A stretch of 64,000 nt of DNA from Bradyrhizobium sp. C9 (lineage in GTDB: Bacteria; Pseudomonadota; Alphaproteobacteria; Rhizobiales; Xanthobacteraceae): positions 1 to 64,000 of the forward strand of contig NZ_NWTG01000025.1 in assembly GCF_002532045.1 (NCBI RefSeq). Direction: 5' to 3'. Each line of letters begins with the position of its first letter. The stretch's first letter is position 1. Under the pieces are notes generated by a model. It saw nothing but the letters and a program-made list of their open reading frames with translations. It made no database searches and was not told where the DNA came from. Shown here one piece after another: positions 35,823 through 44,102 of the stretch. The position numbers were made by a program, and so were the translations under genes.

Positions 35823-36688
35823 AAGATGCAGCCGAAACATCGGCGGCCGAAATCTTCGCCGAGCTGCGTCCGCGCCTGATCCGGCTGGCCTATCGGATGC
35901 TCGGCTCGGTCGCGGACGCAGAAGATGTCGTGCACGACGCCTGGCTGCGCTGGCTCGCCGCCGATCGCGATCAGGTGCGCGATCCCAAGGCCCTCCTGCA
36001 CACCATCGTCACCCGATTATCCCTCAACGAATTGAAATCCGCGCGGCGCCGGCGCGTCACCTATATCGGACCGTGGCTCCCCGAGCCCTTCTTCGACCCC
36101 GAAGAAGAGGAAGCGGCCGACGATCTGACCCTGCCGTTGATGATCGCGCTGGAGCGCTTGTCGCCGTTGGAACGGGCGGCCTTCCTGCTGCATGACGTGT
36201 TCGGATTGGAGTTCGATGCCGTATCCGAGACGATCGGGCGCGAGGCTGCGACCTGCCGCAAGCTTGCCAGCCGCGCACGCGCCCATATCCACGCTGCCAA
36301 GCCGAGATTCGTTGTCGGCAATGAAGAGGGCTTGCGGCTCGCAAACGCTTTCTTCACCGCCACACGCACCGGCGACCTCGCCGCGTTGCGCGCGATGCTC
36401 GCCGAAGATGTCGTGGTCTATGCCGATGGTGGTGGCCAGGTCCCCGCGCCGACGCGACCACTGCTTGGGCTTGAAGCCGCGATGGAGCGTTTCGCGGGGC
36501 TCGCCCGCCTGTTCGCCGTGCATCCCTCACGCTTGATCCGCTACGCCATCATCAACGGATTGCCGGGCTTCATCACCATAGAGGACGACCTCGTTCAAAC
36601 GACAGCGCTGCATGTCGAGAACGAACGGGTCGTCGCTGTTTATGTGACCCGCAATCCCGACAAGCTGCACAACGTGCCTGATGCCTGA
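35819..36688 (+). CDS. ECF41-type sigma factor with C-terminal SnoaL-like domain
   Basis: The 289-residue protein has sigma-70 region 2 (~10-75; RLAYRMLGSVADAEDVVHDAW) and region 4 (~105-160; LSPLERAAFLLHDVFGLEF), then a ~125-residue SnoaL_2-type extension. The ECF41 hallmarks WLPEP (86-90), DGGG (203-206) and NPDKL (279-283) are all present. In this group the extension acts in place of an anti-sigma factor and tunes activity. No anti-sigma gene is adjacent. Its ATG overlaps the oxidoreductase stop. It converges on the DHA2 transporter. Confidence 0.92.
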   Translation: MKDAAETSAAEIFAELRPRLIRLAYRMLGSVADAEDVVHDAWLRWLAADRDQVRDPKALLHTIVTRLSLNELKSARRRRVTYIGPWLPEPFFDPEEEEAADDLTLPLMIALERLSPLERAAFLLHDVFGLEFDAVSETIGREAATCRKLASRARAHIHAAKPRFVVGNEEGLRLANAFFTATRTGDLAALRAMLAEDVVVYADGGGQVPAPTRPLLGLEAAMERFAGLARLFAVHPSRLIRYAIINGLPGFITIEDDLVQTTALHVENERVVAVYVTRNPDKLHNVPDA

Positions 36689-36724
36689 TGCGGGCACCAC
36701 ACGGGCTCGACCTGCAACTCTCCT

Positions 36725-38140
36725 TCATCGCCTCTCCTTTGCCCCGCCCTGCGCGATCGCGACCGCCCCTGCGAGCAACACGGCGGCCGATATCACGAGC
36801 GAGGCATGCGCGCCTGCCATGAACGCGCTGTTCGCTCCGACCAGCGAGCCGAACAGGGCAACGCCAAGCACGCTGCCGGTCTGCCGCGTCGCGTTCAATA
36901 CACCGGCGGCGATGCCGGATCGCGACTTCTCGACACTGCCGAGCAGCGTCGAGGTCAAGCACGGCACGAGCAGGCCGAGCCCGCCGCCGAGGATGATGAG
37001 CTGAGCGCCGATCGCCCGGTAGCTGGTGCCTGAAGCCATCGGCAGCAGCGCAACGCAGCCCACGGCGGTGATCACACAGGCCAGCGCAATGGTTTGCGGC
37101 GCGCCAAGGCGCTCGCTGACCGACGCGGCGATCAGGTTGGCGGGGAGCACCATGGCCATCATGGGTACGAAGGCGAGGCCCGTTGCGAACGGCGACCAGC
37201 CATTGACGTTCTGGAAGTAGAGACTGAGCACGAAGATCAGGCCGTAGAAGGCGATGTTGAAGAGAAGCCCGACCAGAGCGGTCAGCGCGAACATGCGATG
37301 GCGAAGCAGCGACAGCGGCAGCATGGGTTGCAGCGTGCGCGCCTCGCGCCATACGAACAGGAGCCCGGTGACGGCCGCCACCGCGAAGCCCGCGATGACG
37401 AGCGGATGGCTCCAGCCCAGTACGCCACCCTCGATCAGGGCGCCGGCCAGCGTGCCGAGGGTTGCAATCGCCGCGATCTGTCCCGGCAGATCAATCTCGC
37501 GCTGCGCGAGCCGCGGCGTCTCCTCGGCATAACGCCAGGCGAGCCAGAGGCCGGCGGCGCCGATCGGCAAGTTGACGAGAAAGATCGCGCGCCAGCCGAC
37601 CAGTGCGATCAGCGCGCCGCCAACCAGCGGCCCCGCAGTCAGTGCGACGCTCGCACCCGCGGCCCAGAAGCCGACCGCGCGGCCGCGCGCCTTCGGATCG
37701 GTATAGGCGTGATTGAGCAGCGTCAGCGAGTTCGGCACCAGGATTGCTGCCGCCAGGCCCTGCACGGAGCGAGCAACGATCAGGAACATCGCCGACGGAG
37801 CCAATGCGCAGGCGAGCGAAGCCAACGTGAAGATTGCGAAGCCTCCGATGAATATCCGCTTGGCGCCGAGGCGATCACCGAGCGCACCGGCGGTCAGAAT
37901 GAAGGCAGCGAATGCGATGGTATAGGCGGTCACCACCCATTGCAGCTCGGCCACGCTGCCGCGGAGCGAGGTGCTGATGCTGCTCAGCGCGGTATTGACG
38001 ATGGTGATATCCAACTGCACGACGCCGAGGCCGAGGCTCGTGGCGGCAAGCGCCAGCGCCGCCGCGAACGGCGAGCGGGATGGCGTGTTGTCGGAGCCGG
38101 CTTGTTGCGGTTGCCTTGCATTGAGCGAAGTTGCTTGCAT
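36725..38140 (-). CDS. MFS drug transporter, DHA2 (14-TM, EmrB/QacA-like)
   Basis: The 471-residue integral membrane protein has about 14 hydrophobic segments. Motif A-like GALGDRLGAKRIFIGG (~82-97) and the DHA2-type LDITIVNTAL are visible near the N-terminus. It probably exports hydrophobic drugs by proton antiport. The ArsR-type regulator 251 bp away is divergent and likely represses it. The gene ends 36 bp from the convergent sigma factor gene. Confidence 0.9.
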   Translation of the reverse strand: MQATSLNARQPQQAGSDNTPSRSPFAAALALAATSLGLGVVQLDITIVNTALSSISTSLRGSVAELQWVVTAYTIAFAAFILTAGALGDRLGAKRIFIGGFAIFTLASLACALAPSAMFLIVARSVQGLAAAILVPNSLTLLNHAYTDPKARGRAVGFWAAGASVALTAGPLVGGALIALVGWRAIFLVNLPIGAAGLWLAWRYAEETPRLAQREIDLPGQIAAIATLGTLAGALIEGGVLGWSHPLVIAGFAVAAVTGLLFVWREARTLQPMLPLSLLRHRMFALTALVGLLFNIAFYGLIFVLSLYFQNVNGWSPFATGLAFVPMMAMVLPANLIAASVSERLGAPQTIALACVITAVGCVALLPMASGTSYRAIGAQLIILGGGLGLLVPCLTSTLLGSVEKSRSGIAAGVLNATRQTGSVLGVALFGSLVGANSAFMAGAHASLVISAAVLLAGAVAIAQGGAKERR

Positions 38141-38391
38141 TGATCACACTCGGTTGTCTGTGAGATTTTGACGGCTCAGACCAGCCCGTTTTTGCGATTG
38201 TCATTCGATGCCAATCGAATGCTTGGATCCGCGAGACGATCTTTCGTCCCGTCGCGGCGATGCCTTTCGCTTGGGCTTGGTGGTGTCCAGACAACCTATG
38301 TCCCGCGATTGAATCGGTCTTGCATAAACACTACGATCTCGACCGAAGTATTCGTGCTTGGCGCTGCGTCCTCGTCGGCGTAAAATAAGAC

Positions 38392-39144
38392 ATGGACACG
38401 GGACCCAAAATCGCCCAGGTCGCGGCACTCATCGGCGATCCGGCGCGCGCCAACATGCTCAGCGCGCTGATGGATGGTCGAACGTTGACTGCCTCCGAGC
38501 TCGCCTATGTGTCTGGCGTGGCGCCGCAGACAGCGAGTGGCCATCTTGCGAAACTCAGCGACGCCGGATTGCTCGCGCTCGCAAAGAGAGGCCGACGCCG
38601 ATATTTTCGCCTGGCCTCTCCGCACGTCGCGCGCGTGCTGGAAGGCCTCATGGTCGTGGCCCAGGAAGGGCCGGCCCGGCGCGATCTCTGGCGCGGCGGA
38701 GAGACGCTCCGACACGCGCGGACGTGCTATGACCACATGGCCGGCCGCATCGCCGTCGCGATCGCCGACCAGCTTGTCCAACGGTCGTTCATTCTGCTCG
38801 ACGAGGATGGCGGACAACTGACCGATGCCGGTCGGTCATTCTTCGATGAGCTCGGCGTTGATCTTCGCCTCGCCTCCAAGCGCCGCGTGTTCTGTCGCCC
38901 CTGTCTCGACTGGAGCGAGCGCCGGCCGCATCTGGCCGGCGCGCTCGGCGCCGCCATTCTTCATCACGCTCTCGCGCACGATTGGGTTGCGCATGTCCGG
39001 GATAGCCGCGCGCTCGTCGTGACGCCTGCTGGCGTTAGAGGACTTGCCAAAACGTTCGGCATCGAGGGCGCCCCCTCGAGGGACGGCCGCGAAGGGCGGG
39101 TTGCATCACTGTCCAGAGGACGGGTAGCGGCGATCTCGGGTTGA
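38392..39144 (+). CDS. ArsR-type winged-helix transcriptional regulator
   Basis: The 250-residue protein begins with an ArsR fold (~5-85): IGDPARANMLSALMDGRTLT, then HTH residues ASELAYVSGVAPQTASGHLAKL and wing GRRRYFRLAS. The ~165-residue C-terminal part contains RRVFCRPCLDWSERRPHLAG, with two cysteines that could sense a thiol-reactive signal or bind metal. It is divergent from the DHA2 exporter, so it is likely its repressor. A gene remnant and a tRNA follow downstream. Confidence 0.88.
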   Translation: MDTGPKIAQVAALIGDPARANMLSALMDGRTLTASELAYVSGVAPQTASGHLAKLSDAGLLALAKRGRRRYFRLASPHVARVLEGLMVVAQEGPARRDLWRGGETLRHARTCYDHMAGRIAVAIADQLVQRSFILLDEDGGQLTDAGRSFFDELGVDLRLASKRRVFCRPCLDWSERRPHLAGALGAAILHHALAHDWVAHVRDSRALVVTPAGVRGLAKTFGIEGAPSRDGREGRVASLSRGRVAAISG

Positions 39145-39145
39145 G

Positions 39146-39280
39146 TCAGCGCCAGCGCGTCCAATACCCGGAGCCGGCGGATCGGGACGAAGCCAGGAAC
39201 GCCTGGTAGGCGGGGAAGTCATGGACAACCTGCGCACGGAGCGTCAGGCGAGCGGTCGAGATCGTTGGAATGTCAGCGGG
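39146..39280 (-). pseudogene. GNAT acetyltransferase remnant (N-terminal ~45 residues)
   Basis: The minus strand reads ADIPTISTARLTLRAQVVHD then FPAYQAFLASSRSAG, which resembles the start of a RimJ/RimL-type acetyltransferase (ISTxRLTLRPxxxxDFPAY). The similarity breaks at SGYWTRWR followed by a stop, and no start codon remains. The remnant lies immediately 3' of tRNA-Ser and abuts the ArsR gene, suggesting a deletion or insertion event at the tRNA. Confidence 0.55.
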
Positions 39281-39338
39281 CGTTGGCCCTACGCTTCTCC
39301 GAAGCTTCGGAGACACCCTTCGCCCTGGTCTGAAAGGG

Positions 39339-39428
39339 TGGCGGAGAGGGGGGGATTCGAACCCCCGATAGGCTTGCACCTATGCCGCATTTCGAGTGCG
39401 GTACAATCAACCACTCTGCCACCTCTCC
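39339..39428 (-). tRNA. tRNA-Ser (anticodon CGA)
   Basis: The 90-nt minus-strand RNA starts GGAGAGGTGGCAGAG and ends with encoded CCA. The acceptor stem GGAGAGG pairs with CCTCTCC. The anticodon stem-loop is CCGCA-CTCGAAA-TGCGG, giving anticodon CGA (codon UCG). A long variable arm (GGTGCAAGCC region) and T-arm GGGGGTTCGAATCCCCC are typical of class II tRNA-Ser. It reads UCG, a frequent serine codon in GC-rich genomes. Confidence 0.95.
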
Positions 39429-39640
39429 AGCGGCCCAGGTGATTTGCACCACCCGCGGTCGGGCGTGTTCTAGGCGAGGATGGCGGGACAGACAAGGCGC
39501 TGCAATAATATTTCCGCCACCGGCGCTTCGTCCCGGCGAGGCACCGGGGGTGCGCCGAGAAAGTGCGCGGAAACAAGGCGCTAGCGGACAGTTTTGGCTC
39601 GCTGGGCGGGAAGCGAGCCAGAAGAAGCAGGAGCGGCCCC

Positions 39641-40504
39641 ATGGAGCACGTGACGATTCGAGCCAATGGCGCGGCGTTCCACCTCGCGCGGACCGGGAGC
39701 GGCCCGCCGCTGCTGCTGTTGCACGGCTGGCCGGAATTCTGGCTGACCTGGAAGCCGGTCATGGCGCGCCTGGCCGACCGCTACACCCTGATCGCGCCCG
39801 ACCTGCGCGGCTTCGGCGACAGCGACAAACCGCAAGGCCCGTTTGGCCCCGATCAGCATACCGACGACATGCTGGCGCTGCTGGACGCGCTTCAAATCGA
39901 AAAGGCCGGTGTGGTCGGCCACGACGTCGGCGGCGCGGTGATGCAGCCGCTTGCGCGCAAGGCGCCGGAGCGCATCGCCGGATTGTTCTTCTTCGATTTC
40001 GTCTATCCCGGCATCGGGCCGCGGATGGCGGCGCCCGACCGGCTGAACCACATCTGGTACCAGTCGTTCCACCAGATGGAGATGGCGCCCGCGCTGGTCG
40101 GCGCCACCAGGGAGAGCTGCCGCATTTATATCGGCCATTTCCTGCACAACTGGACGCATCGCAAGGCCGCGTTCGACGACGTGATCGAGGACTTCGCCGA
40201 CAACTTCTACAAGCCGGGCAACCTCGCCGGCGGCTTCGCGCATTATCGCGCGTCGCATGCGGGGCGCGTGAAGATGATGCAGGGCGAGGCGCCCGCGCTG
40301 CCGCCGATCACGGTGCCGACCTGCATCCGCTGGGCCGAGCACGACCCGCTGTTTCCCTATGCCTGGACCGACCGGCTGAGCGAGACCTTCTCGAACCTGG
40401 ACCTGAAGATGTTTCCCGATGTCGGCCATTTCCCGCATCGCGAGGACCCCGACCGCGCGGCGAGCGAGATCGCCGGCTTCTTCCGGCGGATCAATTGGAA
40501 GTAG
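39641..40504 (+). CDS. Alpha/beta hydrolase, epoxide hydrolase / haloalkane dehalogenase type
   Basis: The 287-residue protein has HGWPEFW (oxyanion loop HGxP), the aspartate nucleophile in VGHDVGGAV (~97), a cap domain (NHIWYQSFHQ) and the catalytic His in VGHFPHRED. An Asp nucleophile with a Trp/Pro-rich loop points to epoxide hydrolase or C-X bond hydrolysis. Fluoroacetate dehalogenases carry Arg after the nucleophile (HDRGAR), which is absent here, so epoxide hydrolase is preferred. AGGAG precedes the ATG. An 11-bp hairpin (40513-40547) follows the stop. Confidence 0.85.
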   Translation: MEHVTIRANGAAFHLARTGSGPPLLLLHGWPEFWLTWKPVMARLADRYTLIAPDLRGFGDSDKPQGPFGPDQHTDDMLALLDALQIEKAGVVGHDVGGAVMQPLARKAPERIAGLFFFDFVYPGIGPRMAAPDRLNHIWYQSFHQMEMAPALVGATRESCRIYIGHFLHNWTHRKAAFDDVIEDFADNFYKPGNLAGGFAHYRASHAGRVKMMQGEAPALPPITVPTCIRWAEHDPLFPYAWTDRLSETFSNLDLKMFPDVGHFPHREDPDRAASEIAGFFRRINWK

Positions 40505-40512
40505 AAAATGGT

Positions 40513-40547
40513 GGGACCGCCAGGACGCGACAAAAACTGGCGGTCCC
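40513..40547. terminator. Stem-loop after the alpha/beta hydrolase, possible terminator
   Basis: Perfect 11-bp arms GGGACCGCCAG (40513-40523) and CTGGCGGTCCC (40537-40547) enclose a 13-nt loop. No U-run follows on the plus strand, while ATTTTC follows on the minus strand, so it may serve the convergent kinase gene as well. Confidence 0.5.
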
Positions 40548-40704
40548 GTGCCGCTTCTCAATATTGCTGGCCGGGAAGTGCGGCTTCGCCGGTCGGCGGG
40601 AGCGACACGGATCACGGTAGCGGCCGGCGCCGAAACGGCAACGCGAAGCCGATCTTAACCTAACCGATCAACCTTACCGCGCGATCGGCTGCGCCCGTAT
40701 CGTC

Positions 40705-41862
40705 TCAGGCATCGGCCTTCCTGGCTTTCCTGGCCTTTTTCTCGCCCTTGTCGTCCTCGTCGTCCTTGTCCTTTTTCTCGGCCTTCTTGTCGTCCTTGCC
40801 GTTGTCCTTCTTGCGATTGGTGTAGCGGGCATTGCCGAGCCCGGTCCCGATCGTCAGCACGCCCCAGCGCGCGACATCCTGCATGAACGGCACCTCGGCC
40901 AGTCCCTGCGCCACGCCGTCATTGTGCATGACGATCGCGGTATCATGATCGCCGATCTGCGGGATCGCCTCGACAAGGCTCGCCGGCAGGTTGAATTTGC
41001 TGCTCTCCCAATTGCCCGGCAGATTCTGTGCGCCCTTCTCGATCGAGCCGTCCTCCTTAATGACGCCGGGACAGGAGATGCCAATGAACGGCGCGAGCCT
41101 GAGGTTCTCCTTCTCGGCGGCGGCGATCAGATCCTTCAGCATCTTCACCAGCCGCTTCACCGCGCCCTCGCGCGTCGGCTCGTCGTCGGCGTGGCGCCAC
41201 AGCTCGGATTTCCAGACTGCCGCCTTGGACAGATCAGGCGCCTTCTTCCAGCGCGTCTCGACCACGCCGCAGCGGATGTTGGTGCCGCCGATATCGACCG
41301 CGAGCACGCCGTCATGGGCCTCGAAGATCCACGACGGCGCCAGATGCAGCGTGCCGATCAGCCCAGCATCGTCGGGGTGAAAGCGGATCGGCACCAGGTC
41401 GACCTTGAAATCCTCCGACTTCAGGATGATGTCGGTCCGCGCGATGGCGAGCTCGCCGAGCCTGGAGTCGCGAAAGCCACCGCCGACCACGATGCGCTCG
41501 GTCCTGGCCCAGGCCTTGGTGCCGAGGAAGCGCCGCGTCACATAGGCGAGCTCCTGGGCGAACTCCTCGATCGCGCTGTGCACCACCGCGGAGGCCTCGG
41601 TGTCGTCGCCGACCAGCAATTCGTCGAGCTTCTTCTTGCTGATCTTGTCCGACGGCTCGTCGCCGAACGGGTCCTCGTCCGATTTGCGCCGCGGCTTGCG
41701 CCAGCGGTCGAGGATCTTGCGGAAAGCGCCCTTGGAGGCGCGATCGCCGAGAAAGCCGTCGTCGTCCTTCAGCTCGATGTTGAAGCTGTCGATGTCGACG
41801 GATGGCAGCCGCGCGGCGCCATGGTGCGCAATTCCCGTGGTCAGTCCGGTGTCTTCAGCCAT
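40705..41862 (-). CDS. ROK-type sugar kinase-like protein with permuted motif order
   Basis: The 385-residue protein carries ROK/glucokinase motifs in a shuffled order. The adenosine-type IVVGGGFRDSRLGELA is at ~124-139 and DDAGLIG at 164-170, both normally C-terminal. They are followed by phosphate-1 VDIGGTN (189-195), catalytic HNDG (313-316) and phosphate-2 TIGTGLG (337-343), normally N-terminal. The last ~35 residues are a Lys/Asp-rich low-complexity tail. The Cys-rich zinc motif of classical ROK proteins is not seen. The layout suggests a circular permutation with new ends after phosphate-2. The likely activity is hexose or amino-sugar phosphorylation with ATP, but neither substrate nor activity is proven. 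No SD is obvious before the ATG. Confidence 0.75.
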   Translation of the reverse strand: MAEDTGLTTGIAHHGAARLPSVDIDSFNIELKDDDGFLGDRASKGAFRKILDRWRKPRRKSDEDPFGDEPSDKISKKKLDELLVGDDTEASAVVHSAIEEFAQELAYVTRRFLGTKAWARTERIVVGGGFRDSRLGELAIARTDIILKSEDFKVDLVPIRFHPDDAGLIGTLHLAPSWIFEAHDGVLAVDIGGTNIRCGVVETRWKKAPDLSKAAVWKSELWRHADDEPTREGAVKRLVKMLKDLIAAAEKENLRLAPFIGISCPGVIKEDGSIEKGAQNLPGNWESSKFNLPASLVEAIPQIGDHDTAIVMHNDGVAQGLAEVPFMQDVARWGVLTIGTGLGNARYTNRKKDNGKDDKKAEKKDKDDEDDKGEKKARKARKADA

Positions 41863-41968
41863 TCGCCCTGCCCGCTTGAGATTCCCAGCACTAACAATCG
41901 GGAACTCAAATGGTTGCGTCCCGCACTCCGGCGCTCGGCCTGCGCGGGACGCAATGATCGCAGGGGCG

Positions 41969-42772
41969 TCAGGCCGCTATCACCCCGTAGCGCGCCGCGG
42001 GCGTGCTGCGCGACAGGTTCGGCATCAGCTTCTGGCGAGCCGCCTCATAGGCGTGCCAATCCGCAGCCTCCGGCAGCGACGGCACGGTGAAGACCTCGCC
42101 CTGGTCGAGGCCGGCCAGCGCAGCGTTCACCATGTCCTCGGCCTTCATCACGATCTCGCCGGGCAGATGCGCGACCGGCGTGCCGGCGATGTCCCAGAAC
42201 TCGGTGGCGGTGGCTCCCGGCAGCACGGCCTGAACGCGAATGTTCTTGTCCTTCAGCTCGTGCTGCAGCGAGTGGGTCAGCGCCAGCACGAAGGCCTTGC
42301 TGCCGCCGTAGACGCCGTTGAGCAATTCCGGCTGGACGCCGACGACCGAGGCGATGTTGATGATCGTGCCGCCGCCGCGAGCGACGAAACCCGGCACCGC
42401 CGCATAGGTGAGGCGCATCAACGCGTCGACATTGAGCGCGATCATGTCGCTCATCTTGTCGACATCGGATGCGAGCAGCGGCGCGGTGGCGCCGACGCCG
42501 GCGTTGTTCACCAGCACGCTGATGGCTTCGTTGCTGCGCAGAATGGATTCGATCCGCGACACATCGGCACGCTTGCTGAGGTCGGCGGCGACGATCTCGA
42601 TCGATCGGCCTGTCTCCGTCGCGAGCCGCTTGGCGAGCCCGTCGAGGCGCTCTCGGTTACGTGCAACGAGGATCAGATCGTAGCCACGCCGTGCGAGCCG
42701 GTCCGCATAGATGGCACCGATTCCGGACGACGCACCGGTAACGAGCGCCGTGCCCTTGGCTGACTTGGTCAT
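41969..42772 (-). CDS. Short-chain dehydrogenase/reductase
   Basis: The 267-residue classical-type SDR has the Rossmann motif TGASSGIGA (~12-20), NNAG (~88-91) with catalytic Ser near INIASVVG and YGGSK (YxxxK). It uses NAD(P)H for carbonyl reduction. The start at 42772 is set by AGGAG at 7 nt; the upstream frame is not protein-like. It is divergent from a GlxA-type regulator, 124 bp away. Confidence 0.9.
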   Translation of the reverse strand: MTKSAKGTALVTGASSGIGAIYADRLARRGYDLILVARNRERLDGLAKRLATETGRSIEIVAADLSKRADVSRIESILRSNEAISVLVNNAGVGATAPLLASDVDKMSDMIALNVDALMRLTYAAVPGFVARGGGTIINIASVVGVQPELLNGVYGGSKAFVLALTHSLQHELKDKNIRVQAVLPGATATEFWDIAGTPVAHLPGEIVMKAEDMVNAALAGLDQGEVFTVPSLPEAADWHAYEAARQKLMPNLSRSTPAARYGVIAA

Positions 42773-42896
42773 GTTGGTCTCCTGTTTGACCTGAACGGCC
42801 GGACTTGGCCGTTGCCCAGGTTCTACAGGCGCCCTTGCATGTCTCAAATGTCATATATACACCTTTTTAGGACACAGATTGCCGCCGGAGAGTTCC
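42773..42896. promoter_or_regulatory. Divergent promoter region SDR / GlxA-type regulator
   Basis: This A/T-rich patch reads ATGTCTCAAATGTCATATAT (two ATGTC half-sites 9 bp apart) and is followed by ACACC. TATATA could serve as a -10 element. Its place between two divergent genes suggests the regulator site; function is inferred. Confidence 0.35.
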
Positions 42897-43847
42897 ATGC
42901 AGGAGATCGGCTTCGTCGTCTTCCCGGAGTTCCAGGTGATGGGCTTCAGCGCCATCACCGCCTTCGAGGTCGCCAATTTGATCGCGGGCGCGCCCTTCTA
43001 TGAGGTCACGCTGCTGTCGGAGAACGGCGGCCCGGTGCGGTCCTCCGCCGGCTTCAATGTCGAAACCGAAGCCTTCGGCGAGCGCAGCTTCGACACGCTG
43101 TTCATCGGCGCCGGCCACGAGCTTCATCCGGCATCCCCAAAGCTGATCGACTACATGCGGCGCGCCATGACGACATCGCAGCGCATCGCCGCGCCCTGTA
43201 TCGGCGCCTTCTCACTGGCTGAAGCCGGCCTGCTCGACGGCCGGCGTGTCTCCACGCACTGGCAATTCGCCCCGGAATTGCAGGCCCGATTTCCCGGCCT
43301 CAAGGTCGAGCAGGACCGCATCTACATCGTCGACGGGCCGATCTGGACGTCGGCCGGCATGACCGCGACGATCGATCTGGCGCTGGCGATGATCGAGCAT
43401 GATTTGGGCATCGAGGTCGCCCGTTCGGTGGCGCGCAAGCTCGTCGTCTATCATCGCCGCACCGGCGGACAGTCGCAGTTCTCGGCACTGCTCGAGCTCG
43501 ACCCGAAATCCGACCGCATCCAGAACGCCCTCCACTACGCCAAGGCGCATCTGCGCAACGAGCTCTCGGTCGAGGAATTGGCCGAGGTGGCGCGGCTCAG
43601 CCCGCGCCAGTTCAGCCGCGCCTTCCGCGCCGAGACCGGCCAGTCGCCCGCCAAGGCGATCGAGCAGCTCCGGGTCGAGGCGGCCCGCGAATTGATCGGC
43701 GATGGCCGCCATTCGATGGACGAAATTGCCGGCGAGACCGGCTTTGCCGATCGGGAACGGATGCGGCGGGCGTTCCTGCGGGTGCTGGGCCAGCCGCCCC
43801 AGACCATCCGCCGGCACGGGCGGGCCGCGGCCAAGACCGCGGCCTGA
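42897..43847 (+). CDS. GlxA-family transcriptional regulator (DJ-1/PfpI domain plus AraC HTH)
   Basis: The 316-residue protein joins an N-terminal DJ-1/PfpI-like domain (~1-180; APCIGAFSLAEAGLLDGRRVSTHW, with the Cys nucleophile elbow) to a C-terminal AraC-type HTH (~215-305; LSVEELAEVARLSPRQFSRAF and MDEIAGETGFADRERMRRAF). The start at 42897 follows GGAG by 6 nt. It is divergent from an SDR and probably controls it. Confidence 0.9.
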   Translation: MQEIGFVVFPEFQVMGFSAITAFEVANLIAGAPFYEVTLLSENGGPVRSSAGFNVETEAFGERSFDTLFIGAGHELHPASPKLIDYMRRAMTTSQRIAAPCIGAFSLAEAGLLDGRRVSTHWQFAPELQARFPGLKVEQDRIYIVDGPIWTSAGMTATIDLALAMIEHDLGIEVARSVARKLVVYHRRTGGQSQFSALLELDPKSDRIQNALHYAKAHLRNELSVEELAEVARLSPRQFSRAFRAETGQSPAKAIEQLRVEAARELIGDGRHSMDEIAGETGFADRERMRRAFLRVLGQPPQTIRRHGRAAAKTAA

Positions 43848-43912
43848 GGGGCAATCCAGGCCAAAATCGTGCCAAACCCTTCATTTTTGGCCGGTTTTTG
43901 CCCTGCTTTACC

Positions 43913-43940
43913 TTGACTCCGCGTCGGCAGCGGCTATAAG
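43913..43940 (+). promoter_or_regulatory. Sigma-70-type promoter of rplU-rpmA
   Basis: TTGACT (43913-43918) and TATAAG (43935-43940) are spaced 16 bp. They give a leader of about 155 nt before rplU. No other -35/-10 pair as good is seen in the 255-bp gap. Confidence 0.7.
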
Positions 43941-44102
43941 TCCGCCCATCCGGCGCGGCGATTTCTCGCGCCGATCGTTTTTGTGCGATCCTGTTTGGGA
44001 ATTCATTCCCTTCGCGCGAAACACATAACCCATAGCGACTGAACAAAAAGCCGACCCGGGCGATCCGTCCGAGGCCGGAACCGAACACGAAGGAATCAAA
44101 CG

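Noticed and set aside
35819..36688. ECF sigma factor needing an adjacent anti-sigma gene
   Set aside because: The C-terminal SnoaL-like extension with DGGG and NPDKL replaces an anti-sigma factor in the ECF41 group, so the absence of one is expected.
39641..40504. Fluoroacetate dehalogenase
   Set aside because: The nucleophile is followed by Val-Gly-Gly (HDVGGA) instead of the Arg-containing HDRGAR of characterised fluoroacetate dehalogenases, so epoxide hydrolase-type activity is more likely.
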